Source: Stichopus chloronotus (lineage: Eukaryota > Echinodermata > Holothuroidea > Aspidochirotida > Stichopodidae). Taken from it: a stretch of 64,000 nt of DNA. This document shows, in pieces, positions 43,881 to 54,900 of this stretch (positions are counted from its first letter, which is position 1; every line of letters begins with the position of its first letter). The stretch covers positions 19,475,009-19,539,008 of the forward strand of contig CM037838.1 of NCBI GenBank assembly GCA_021234535.1. Direction: 5' to 3'. The notes under the pieces are model-generated. The model was not told the DNA's origin, ran no database searches, and saw only the letters and a list, made by a program, of their open reading frames with translations. A program made the position numbers and the translations under genes.

Positions 43881-44373
43881 GAATTATGATGAAGATAAGG
43901 ATACCGCTTTCATACTGGGCTTGAATCAGGGGCGGTCGCCCCCCCCAAAAAAAAAAAAAAATTAACGCGAAAAAAAAATAAAAGAGAAAAAATGGGAAGG
44001 AAGAAAGGAGAGGAAGGAATACAGGAAAGGATTACGTAAGAGGGTAGCGATTTATATTTGAGCATATGTTTTTGTAGTGTGGAGTGAATGCGATTGGTAT
44101 TTCTATCCAATTTTCCATAGGTCCTAGTGGCAATTCGAACACTAGATTGACTAGAATTCCGTCCAAATCGTTAAATTGACGATAAACGCTACTACAGATC
44201 AGAGATGGGGATTGGCGCCACAGGGTACTCATCGTAGGCCCCTTGACCAGTGGAGTATGCAGGAATTTTCGGAGGGGGACCCTTATTTTTGCTTTGTGCC
44301 ATTTCAGATCTATTCTGGCGTAGACATAAAATGTGCGTACTTTTATTTTTCTGGAATGCTGGCTACGTCACTG
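43398..44373. mobile_element. Possible hAT-like element (inverted ends only)
   Basis: CAGGGACGTAGCTGG at 43398 and GCTGGCTACGTCACTG to 44373 are near-inverse and look like hAT ends. Flanking octamers (agggtcgt, ccatgacg) do not match. Inside are a CT microsatellite (43828-43880), a G/C run, and a 127-residue open frame (43428-43811) that I cannot assign. Confidence 0.35.
43828..43880. repeat. CT microsatellite
   Basis: Nearly uninterrupted CT dinucleotides with a few CACCT interruptions. Confidence 0.9.
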
Positions 44374-47300
44374 CCATGACGTATCCTGAAACTGAATACT
44401 CTGCTCTTTTATATACGACAAATGAAAGATGCAGTATAGGCAAAACACTTCTCCCGTGTGAGGGTAGGAGGATGGGTGGGGGACAGGAAGATCCAAAATT
44501 GACGAAAAATTAAAATCATTACTTGAAAAATAGGGATTCCTGGAGATATGTTAAATTCAAATTCAGATGTGGCATCATTTTGCATCTAGAGCACCCTCTG
44601 TGAGCTGAAATTTTCCTCCCCCTATGGGCCGCCCCCTAACATTAAATCTTCGCTAGCCCCCTGGCGTGAATTCCCAGATTTTAAGTACTGATTTTAATCA
44701 TCTTGGTTGACGAAATATCCATTCTTATAGACCTTACCTAGGGTAATTGGGTGGGGATGTACAGTATGAAATCCACTCACATTAACTCAATTCTGCATAG
44801 CGAAGACAAAAAAAAAAAAAAATTGCAGGTTGATATTTATTAAATACGCGGCATACAAGGAAATATGCCAAATTGCTTCATATCTGCCAAATACCGGTTG
44901 AACTCGTTGACACAATTTTCCCCAGAGAGTGGAGAAAAAGAGGACAATTGGCAAAGTTGACCAGACTAGTAGTTTATTTGAAGTCTTCCCCAGCGTTTTT
45001 TTTTTTTTATTTCATTTTGAGCGGAACACCACCTGGAACGAGTGGGAATGCATCTACCCGACCCCAACCCCTCCCCACTAAACCCCTAATATTTGCATGC
45101 ACTGGAAATTGCCATGCTCACCGGTTCGTAGCTAAAGTCATATTTTGTGGGGTGAAATTCCAAGTTTCCGACTGGATGGATGTTACTTCGAACTGGGTGG
45201 TGGAGGCCGTATCAACCCCCCCCCCCCCAACGGCACTTCCCGGGTGTACTTGAGTTGCATATAAAAATAAAAGGAACTTGAAAATTTTGGGTTTTACAAA
45301 CGGCGTTTCCCAAGTGTACCCAGCCATTATGTCTGCAATCTATGAACAATGTTAATATGTTAAAAATTTCCGGTGAAACGTCTCACGGAGAGTGGTTTAA
45401 GGACAAAAAAGAACAACAACTTCCATCAGTTTGGCATAGCGTGCAGTGAAGAGAATGTAAATAGAAATTACTAAAGCACCGCCAAGTTATAATTAATTTT
45501 TTTTGGGGGGGGAGGGGACATAATGCTTATACGTAATTGATAGGACATATGCGGCGCCAATCCAGGGCTTTCAGCAGGCCGTAGACGTTTGGGGCGCACC
45601 GCAATGGCAGAACTATCTAAGCGGAGTGTCACCATCTGTTGGCGAGCTGCGTAAAAGAGAACTTTTGGCTTTACAACACCCCTCCCCCCGCCCCCCCCCC
45701 CCCCTGATTATCCCGGAAAAGGTACTTCCCAGATGTTTTCGATTGCATGTGCCCAGCCTTGAAATAGAGTTCCCATGTCTGCAATTTCTCAATTAACGAG
45801 AAAAACATCATTCTATGGAAAATGTTAATATTTTGGATTCATCTAGAATGTTTATGCTATCGTAATTAAAAAAAAAAAGTTTTTTTTTTTACAGTTTTTA
45901 CTTAATAACGATAACAGATTTTTCTTTTCTAGAAATTTTCACCTACCAGGTAACCTTAGACAAAACTGGTGCAATAGTTTGCAGCAAGTGCAGTCTATTT
46001 TTTCCCGAGCAATTATATTCCCCCAAAAGTCATTCCAATAATTTTGATTCTCTACCGATTACATTGTTTTATTACTTTGCTACAACCGTCGATGATCGCA
46101 TAACAAAGTTTATTTATCGTTATAGTTTCTGGTACCGATAACTTTTGTAAATGATATATCCACTTTGATGAGAACAAATGTCATGGAATTTCATTTGATA
46201 GGTGAGGGAAAGCATGAAATGAGTGATGGTTGGCCTTGGAGAAGGTTATCTTTTTTTAACTTTTCACCTACTAGATAGCCTAACCTTAAATGCAATCTAG
46301 TGCAATACTTGGCTTCTTTTCAAGTCATAAAGCCATGTGCAAGACCAAAATACATAAAATTCCAACCGGTATTTCACATTTTCCGATAGTCGTCGTTCCT
46401 AGATTAAAATATGAGAAACTAAAATGTTTTTTTTTTTTTCAAATTTACTGAGAAATTTTCCCATTACCAGGTAATCTGAGACACAATCATTTGTCATCTA
46501 TTTAGGTCACTAAAATGTGCTAGACTGAGATATGAAAAAAAATCTAACTTTTGTATTTACATTTGCCGACTATAGTCGCTCTGACATTTGTTTTTATTTT
46601 TGGTGGGGCGGGGAAGACACACCCCTCCCTGTCGCGACGGCCCTGTAGATTCGATCCCCGAAATGTTTCAGATAGCCAGTTTTTCAGGCGATTGTATTAC
46701 GTGTGCAAATAAGGGTGGGGGTGAATCCGTTTATCTCCATATTTCCATAAATAGCTATACTGCTGAGGGCGCCCTATCTGAAAACCTCTTCATAGTGTAG
46801 TCTACTAGAATGTGAGTGTGTTCATTTTATTTTCTCTTTACTTTTTCTTCTCATGATGCAGATCGAAATATTTGGCGACCGATCTATGAAGGGATTAAGT
46901 TTACTTTTTTCAAAGGTTATATTTAGATAATCAACATAATCTACACAAATGCTTCCCGTTCGACTCTTCAGGGTTGGAGATTATGACTAAGAATTGGAAT
47001 TTCGAAGGACCATGAAACTGTTCATTGGTCAATACATCGAGCGGCTTATGACGTACAATCCCTTCGCCGTACTGTCGTCATTTGATAAAGTTAGACAGTG
47101 AGGTCCTCTACTTGGTGGGGAGGGGGAGGGAGCACATATTGCCACTCCACTATATGGCTATGCTCTTTTAATCTTTGATGACCTTTGACCAAATAACAGC
47201 TTTCCATGTTCAAAGCTAGGTATAGAGGCATAAAACACAAACCAATGAACATTATGTGTGGGACATCACCATAGGAAAAAAACATAGTAACGGTTGTTTT

Positions 47301-47612
47301 CCTCTACTGGGGCACTTTCTGACTCAGAATTTGTCATTTGGAGATCAATTTTACTAATTTGTTAAGGAGATATGCTTATAGCCGATTTGGGAGGAAGAAA
47401 TACAAATATATATGTAAGATGAACGTCCCATCTACCCATGATCCTTCTATAAGATCTTGCGCCTGTCCCCCTGAAAGGAGTTGCAGGTATTTCCAGCAGG
47501 GTGAGAGACTAGGTTGATTTACCTGTGTAAGGAATGGCTTATTTAGTTTTCGGCTTTTTCATGTTCTTTTCATGAAAAGTCGACGTTGTCGTCCTCCCTG
47601 ATCTTTTCTCTC
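44374..47612. other. Non-coding stretch with diverged unnamed repeats
   Basis: Contains several long poly-C, poly-G and poly-A/T runs and repeated phrases such as CCATGTCTGCAAT (about 45328 and 45773) and AATTTTCACCTACCAGGTAA-like lines (about 45938, 46262 and 46455), suggesting old degenerate repeats. No gene was recognised. Confidence 0.35.
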
Positions 47613-47820
47613 TTAAAGGGAAATAAAGCGTTTGTTTTACAGAAAACAATCATACTTTTAAGACCGATGTTTGTGGACATGGAATGATAGATGATTCAAA
47701 ATAAAGAAGGAAAGTGGCCTTCATTTCAAGAAATAAGTTTTGTTTTACATATAATTTTTTTTTTTTGGAGATGTTTACTGATGAGACTGAGGTTTTTTAA
47801 AAAAAAAGCTATTTTAGTTT
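47613..47820 (+). mobile_element. TTAA MITE family A, left-end fragment
   Basis: Starts TTAAAGGGAAATAAAGCGTT and follows the family interior (AACAATCATACTTTTAAGACC, ATGATAGATGATTCAAAATA) until similarity fades after a T-run near 47770-47820. The right end is missing. Confidence 0.65.
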
Positions 47821-48311
47821 GGAGTTACCTTGGAGTTATCTTGACCCGTTGAGCTAGATATCACGGGCAATGGTATCAGTTTTATTGATTAAGGAGAGGA
47901 AGGGGGCTATAGGTATTTTTTCAATGCGAAATTGAAGTGTGCCATATTTTAAATACAACTAAGGTGTAGATGGGAAGAGGAATGACTCATTTTGTGTTAT
48001 GGTCGCTGTCTGCTTTATTGTTGTTCGAAACTTACAACATTCTCCAAAAAAATATTTAGAATTTTTTGAATAATGATTTACTACATATTTTCCTTCACAC
48101 TATTGCCCCTCGAGACGCACCGTATTTTCAGAGGGCGAAAATTTGTTGAGAGGGGGAAATGTGTAAAAATGTTTTAAGTCAACGGCTATCTTCAAGCTCT
48201 CTGGGTGCACATGTATTCCATTGGGCATCATCACTCCTTGGGTACAGGCCGGGGGTCCATACGTCACCGGGCCGGGCATAGATTCTCCAGACCAGATTTA
48301 TGTTTCCATAG

Positions 48312-48514
48312 TTAAAGGAAAATAGCCGGCTATGGAATACACATGATATACAAAGAAAACAGTTAAACTTCCGAGTTTCATCAAGAAACATTTGCAAAAG
48401 CTTCATCTCCTCAAAACATTATGCATGTGGTGAGTATAACAGAAGATGCATCATTTGAATTTGAAAAGTTCTGGTGAACAAATTATTATTAAACAAACGC
48501 CTATTTCCCTTTAA
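48312..48514 (-). mobile_element. TTAA MITE family A, internally deleted reverse copy
   Basis: The plus-strand left end TTAAAGGAAAATAG is decayed; the right end AACGCCTATTTCCCTTTAA is near intact at 48514. It keeps the ATGATGCATC-type and TTCATCTCCTCAAAACATTA blocks of the family but is only 203 bp, so about 150 bp are missing relative to copy 1. Confidence 0.65.
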
Positions 48515-49433
48515 ACCCTAAGGCAAAAACACTCCAAATAAACAGGTAGGCCTTCTATTTAAAAGAAGGAGACCGTTAAAAAGCAAAATGTCTGCAAATA
48601 TAGCCTACTTCCAAACTCCAAAAGACTTAGTTTGGTGCAACCGAAAGAAGGAAGTATAGGAAATAAAATAAAGGAACGGTATTTGGTGCCAACTGTTGGA
48701 ATTATTTGTTTTTTTTTTCTTTCATGTGTCATGAGTAATAACAAATGCAAATTGTCTCAGTCAGTTTTGTCCCCACATTAATTTCCGTGAATGTCGCCAT
48801 GATGAAGAGGTTGATAGTGCATGCCATGAGTGAATTCTACTGAAAAAAAAAAATTAAGAGTTTCAATGCAGTACAGTCCTACGTGAAAACAGTGATACTG
48901 ATAGGTTACTACAGCATCGTATTGTATGGGACATTCACTGAGCTTAGGTTGGGATCTGTCACTGACTTTGTCACAAATAGAGCAATCTAGAGAGTGAAAT
49001 CTCTGTGGCAGTTTTATGTCGTGAACAGCAAATAAGATGTGGTTTTCTCTCATTTATGTGTTTCACCTGTAGTCACGACATGTTAATGGTTCACCATATA
49101 ATAGCTTTCATAATGATCGTTCGCCATATGTGTAATTGTCAGAATTTTTCAGATTACTCAGAATTTGCAGTAAATTTCACTCAAATCAATCGCACGACAT
49201 CGAGTAAGACGTACACTAACGTTGCATAGGCTAGCTTTGGCACAAAAGTCCGAGATTCGGTGGAAAATTATAGTTGACGTCCCTTGAAAGTGGAAAGCAG
49301 TTTTCTGTGGGCCTGGTTATCCTGGCAATACACTGAAGTAGCAATCCATCCCAATATAGTGCTCAGTAACCACAGAGCATACTTAGCTACTCCACAGGGG
49401 GTGACTGGTAATGTCCCGGGAGTTGGTCTAAGT

Positions 49434-50033
49434 CAGTGCATGGTTCTTAACCTTTTTCCTTGCAGTTTCCCCCTTGCCAATCAGCCGATCGGGCTGTTCC
49501 CCCTGGAAAGATATATCAGAAAAACATGATTTCCAGTGAGAATAATTTTCGTAGTTAGGATAAAAGACAACAAAGACACATTTGAGTATCACATATCTGA
49601 TACAAACAAAACAACTTTTTAATTCCAACGACATTATCAGTGGGATTTTTGGCACTGCTTTAGGGCAGCCAGATGGTCAATGTCAGGAATGGTGGACGAC
49701 AAGGCACATCTCAGGTCAGGTTCAACATTCAGACGGTTTCTGAACTTCGTCTTGACACGCATTAGTGCCGAAAAGCCTGATTCACAGAGATAAGTTGACG
49801 AAAACTGTGTCAGGACAACAAGAGCATTATTCTTAGCCAGTCGCGGATAAGTTGTTTGCATTAAAATCCAGAACTCTTCGAGGTCGACAAATTTGAATTG
49901 ATCTTTCGATGCAGAATCATTCTAAAATTCTAAAAAGAATCAGGCTGAAAGCCCCCGCAAAAAGTCCCCCCCCCCCTGGAACCCCAAAAGTTCTCACAGG
50001 GGGAACTCTCCCCCCCCCCGTTTAGAACCACAG
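49434..50033. mobile_element. hAT transposon remnant with target-site duplication
   Basis: The left end CAGTGCATGGTTCTTAACC (49434) and right end GTTTAGAACCACAG (to 50033) are imperfect inverses and match typical hAT ends (GTGGTTCTTAACC). Flanking octamers gtctaagt (49426-49433) and atctaagt (50034-50041) agree at 7 of 8. The interior holds only the transposase C-terminus plus C-rich runs, so it is an internally deleted, presumably non-autonomous copy. Confidence 0.8.
49637..49921 (-). pseudogene. hAT transposase C-terminal fragment (ZBED/FAM200-like dimerisation domain)
   Basis: The minus-strand frame from 49921 to the stop at 49637 encodes about 94 residues. LEEFWILMQTTYPRLAKNNA, FSSTYLCESGFSALMRVKTK and RNRLNVEPDLRCALS form the conserved hAT C-terminal dimerisation segment in order. 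The frame is blocked by a stop directly upstream (about 49922), and the DNA-binding BED finger and catalytic core are absent, so it cannot be an active transposase. It ends cleanly at QCQKSH, the usual end of this family. It sits inside the remnant with hAT ends. Confidence 0.85.
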
Positions 50034-50448
50034 ATCTAAGTTATACTGTGGCCCGTGTGAGCCATAATGTTATGAGAGAGTCAAAACATTTTGATTAAGA
50101 GAATGATGTTATCTCTTCCTGTGAGTAGCCTATGCATTTTGAGGCCGAAAATAACTAAGTTTCACTGACACAACAAAAAGCCTAGGACTTGAATAGGGTT
50201 CTGTACTGTCTCATGAAATTGGTAAAAAAATCATCATTTTTTTAAGGGACCATCCCCCTAAATCACTCTGCCTCGTACACCTGTGCTTTGTAGACAATTT
50301 GTGGTATAGGCCTACCATCGGTTGAGAAGCAAATATGTGAACTTTCAGAAATGTCAAAACTATAGTCACAAGAATGCATATCGTTTAACTCCCATCTTTA
50401 TATTCCTGAGCTGAGACAGAGTTAACACATGCGTTTGGCTGATGAAAA

Positions 50449-50565
50449 ACAAAATTCTCAACTGGTTTTAGTCGAGCTACAGTTCAGGCTTTGATTGCCA
50501 GCAAATTTGAAAGATGCCGAGTAGCTCGCGATCATACATATGGAGGAATTTCAAAGAGGCTGAGT
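50449..50565 (+). mobile_element. TTAA MITE family B, internal fragment
   Basis: CTCAACTGGTTTTAGTCGAG through AGCAAATTTGAAAGATGC and GGAGGAATTTCAAAGAGGCT matches the centre of the family B element at 9908-10165 in the same orientation. The ends are missing. Confidence 0.5.
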
Positions 50566-50601
50566 GAGGAACTTGAACTACGCAATTGTGGTCAGGAATA
50601 T

Positions 50602-50857
50602 TTAAAGACAAAACTCATCACCCCAGACAGTTTCAATTCTCCCAACCACCTACCTCTAGTCCCTCCCTCAGCCTGTCTGAAATTCCTCCACATGTGTGAT
50701 CAAAACAATGGATCCCTGTGTACGCTGTGTAATACGAGCTGCTCTGCATCTTTCGAATTTGCTGTCAATCTAAGAGTACTGTAACTTAGAACCAGTTGAG
50801 AATTTTGCTTTCCGGGAGGTAAAAATATAGCTAAGGGTGATGTAATACAGCCTTTAA
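50602..50857 (-). mobile_element. TTAA-bounded MITE, family B, second full copy
   Basis: Starts TTAAAGACAAAACTCATCAC and ends GGTGATGTAATACAGCCTTTAA, the inverse orientation of 9908-10165. At 256 bp against 258 bp it is almost full length, with high similarity through the CCACCTACCTCTAGTCCCTC block. Confidence 0.75.
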
Positions 50858-51102
50858 AGTGTCTGGTAGTGTCTTTAATCAATTGGAAAATTGGTTGATT
50901 GCGCAATAATTTGAGATGTCATGTTTTGTACTTCTCAAATTCCTTTTTCCCTTTGTTTTTGAAATTGATGGCACCGTATATCGCAAATATGGTCACCGTC
51001 TAGTACTGTGGTTATGGGTAGATACAAGCCTTCCCCATACAGCATGCTATGCTGGATATGACAGTAAAGTTTTCAAGGTTCAAACTTGAACTTTAGTATA
51101 TC

Positions 51103-51920
51103 CAGTGGCGGCGTCAGAATGTCAGACTTGCGGGGGGGGGGGGGCAAACTGAGGGCAGAGGAAAATGTTGGGGGGCAAAGATTTTCCGAGAAGAAATACT
51201 CGGAAAGAAACCGAGTGCGAAGCGCGAGGCCGTGCTGGTGGGGTCCAGGGGCCCACCTTAGGGCCCCTGGTGGGGTCCAGGGGCGAAGCCCGCGGAAGCT
51301 CTGAGGTTCTAGCATATCTCTGGGTGGAAAATTAAGTCCCAAGAGAGGTATATTATTTATTTTTATATTATTTATTTTTTTGGTTGACCGTACTCCAAGG
51401 TTCCCAACTTTTTTCCTTTGGGAGTACCATTTCACATTTACGCGGTGCCACCGAGTACACACACACACATATAGGCTACGTACACTTCCATTCCAGTCAC
51501 TTTATTCTATAAAAATGTGCAGTACTTACCAATATTCTTTGACAGTTCAATTCTACAACGACATTCCTATATTTAGGAAAACAACCACCTACCCGTCCTT
51601 CCCTTATACTGGACGGTAAACATTCCAGAGAAAATTGGTCTGACCAGGCTGGCCTACTGTTGAAGTGGCTACGGGCATGATGTGAAAACTGGCAGCCTGT
51701 GTAACATAAATTAGGCATTTATCATTCATGGTTCACCGGAAGCTGTTCTAATTCAGTTCAATGCCAATACATAGTTTTGTGATTAAATTAATTTTGGATG
51801 AGTACAAGATCTGATTGGGAAGGGTGAGAGCAACTGGGGGGGGGGGGCAACTGGGGGGAGGAAACAATCTGGAAGGGCAAATGCCCCCTCATGCCCCCTC
51901 CCCCCGTAGCGCCGCCACTG
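51103..51920. mobile_element. 818-bp hAT-like element with perfect 8-bp target-site duplication
   Basis: The ends CAGTGGCGGCGTCAG (51103) and GTAGCGCCGCCACTG (to 51920) are inverse over the first 11 bases. The octamer agtatatc flanks both sides exactly (51095-51102 and 51921-51928). The interior has a G-run, a palindromic GGGCCCC block (51238-51300) and an AC microsatellite (about 51457-51470). No transposase is readable. The same family as 9599-10653, in opposite orientation. Confidence 0.85.
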
Positions 51921-51928
51921 AGTATATC

Positions 51929-54900
51929 AAAAAGTAAAGCATGTAATGTAAGATGTGAAAGAAGGACATCACAAATTATTGGAAAAGTGGCTCTGCCTAC
52001 ATAAAAAAAAATGGCCGTTCAGGGTACGCTGGACATGAATGAGATGTACGTGTATGACAATGTGAATGTGTTACACCTTCTAACCAACCTTCTGGGCTCC
52101 CGCAAATGTCGCTATGGTTGGATTAGATTTTGAAAGTTTCGCGCCATGTAGTTCATGACTATTCAAATTACTCCCCCGCAACGGATACATCACAAGTTCA
52201 CTACACACGTACACAAACCGGACCGTACGATGTATAAGTTCTGACTGTACTACGAGTAGGACGTGCCAAATGCGATGATCAATAGAAGCATTGTCATACG
52301 TCATTTGTATTCACGAGAATGATCTCGAAAACACGATGTCGAGTTTTGGCGCGAATTGTCTGCTTAAAAATAAAAACAAACTCTTTACAACAAGAAAGTT
52401 GTACCTCAAGGTAACTTGACTGCAGTCGAATGGACACCTTTTGAAATTTGTATAGGAAATTAAGGTGAGTTTGAGAATTTTGTTTTAGTTCGTTACACAC
52501 GTGGGTCAGCCTTGTGCTCTCTTCCTCGGCTGAGACCGTGTAAGTTAGTAACTGTTACTAACACCGCATTGACTCAATGACTGGCGTGCATCTTTCCATT
52601 TCCTTGTTATTACTATTGCTAACTTAGCCTAACTTAACTGTAGACTGCAGTGTAACTGTAACTTAGCACTCACTCATTGACATAGGCCTGGCAGTAGCTA
52701 GTTTTATTAACTGACCAAGGACTCGTGACTCTCAGACAGGCCTCAGTGAGGAAGTGGGATGCGTTGTCATTTGAAACACTGGCGGCAATTGGGACTATTT
52801 ATTTACGTTTATTCCAGAATTTTATTTTTGGTCGCATGTTTCAAATTTCAAGCATTAGTTAATTTAGGCTAAAGCGTATTGGTGGTGTGACATGAAAATA
52901 ACTCTTTGGACTAGTATTGGGTGCATTAAGCATTGAAAAATAGCCACCGATTCCATCCAGATCTGTCAAAGATGGACCCATTTACAGGCAAATTAAAGTT
53001 AGTGTCCTATACAGCTGTGTCATGAGTAAACAAAGGCAAAGTACATGAAGGCCTATTGCAAATTTGTGACATCAAGAGATGGACTCCCATGATAGGTCTT
53101 ATGTCAATCCTTTGTTTACACTTTTATTTCAAGGACATTAGAGAATTTTATAGGCCTATGCCCAGAGGGTGTTATTTTGGAAACATATTTTTGCTTTAAA
53201 GATATTGATATCATTTACCAATGAGAAACTCAGTAGGCCTAATTAAGAAGCAAAATATAGGTTTAGCAAAAGAAAAACATACTGTGCAACACTCCATCAT
53301 GTCATCTGTACATTTAGCAATTTTTTTTTCAAACTTTTGAAAGTCATATCAATAACAGGTATTCCAACAGATTTTCACTATGGATTTTACTTTGAAACTT
53401 TTGCGTGAAGGGTGCTCTTTTCTTGAAGCATGTCACATAACCTTTAAAAAGCAAAGAAAAAGTAGCCCAAGTCTGCACTAGGCCCCAGGCGCAGTACAGG
53501 CCAAAGCATTGTCATGCCAGATTTTCTAATGAATTTCCAAATCTGTCGGCATAAACATCAACTAAGGAATGCACTGTCCGATGCCCATTGAATTTATTCA
53601 GACGTAGAGTCTGACATGTTCCAGTTAGGCTTTGTTTTGATAGCCATTTTGGCGTAAAATACAACGGTTGACTGTACGTCTTTAAGACAAAGAGATTTGT
53701 GTTAGTGAAAATTTAAAAGAGGAAAAGTGTTAATGATGTCTACTTATGATAGGGTGGCTGCATGGGTACCTGTTAGTTAATGTTAGCTGTCAAATTAAAC
53801 CCTGAATGCATTTACCTGCCTTCCTAAATGATCCGTAGATCTAATAGTTACAGAACGATCGTCTTGATTGATCCAATGACCGTGGCACCGTTGGACACAC
53901 ATGTACATGATAAGGTGACACTTGTCATTAACTGTTACGCAGTGCTAAGATCCGGAGTGTACTAGTAGCACATAGGAGGTGAGATGTGTCTGGGTGATTG
54001 TTGGTTGAATTTCAGATTGAAATGCTTGCAAAATATGGAGAGGATCTGTTAACCGAGTTGGATACATAGCGGTTTAACATGCACAGATGCATGTAAAATT
54101 GGTTCTATGCATGTAAGCTTTGCCTATGCATGCAAAATTAACTGTTTTTTCCCATTTTGCAAGTAAAATTTCAGTTGTGGATGCAACTTTTCAATTCCTA
54201 CTTCAAACTCCAGATCTGCATCCTTGTTGCGTGGTTGCTCAATTATGCTGAAATCTTAGCATGTGAGATAAATCCCCCCCCCCCCCACACACACACCCAG
54301 CACACTTTCCAATCTGGGTTGTTTTTAATCTTTCTTTGGTGACAGGGTCTACCTCACTCAGACTTCATAAGTTGCATTATTTTGCAACTTGTGATCTTTT
54401 CAACTTGATTAATTTCAGTAGCAATAGCCAGTAGTAATGCTGTAGCTTGATTACATGCCATCACTCCGTCGACTTGTATTACTTCCGTAAAAAAGCAATT
54501 ACTTTTAAAACTTGAGAGCAAGATGATTTCATACGCATGTTTTCATGTTGCTTATGATTTGAACAAAGGACAATAACTTGTACTTATTTTCCAGCCATCC
54601 AACTTTTGTAGTAAAGAAAATGTTGGCTATTATAAGGAGAACCTATTCATGAAGACGCAACAAAAATAATGTTTAAGATCTTATAGTTATTAGTCTAACC
54701 CCACTTAGAGTATGTTATCATTTGTGGGATTTGTACATTAGAAAGATTGTGGATAACTAAAAAGTGCAAAGATGGGTGACCGAGATGTTTGCTGATTTGT
54801 CACATAAATTTATAGTTTTGAGAAGAGGCTCACTGGACCTTATCTTTTTTTCACTAGAAGAGTGAAGGAAAATGAAAATTTGAAAAGTTCTGAGAGCTGT

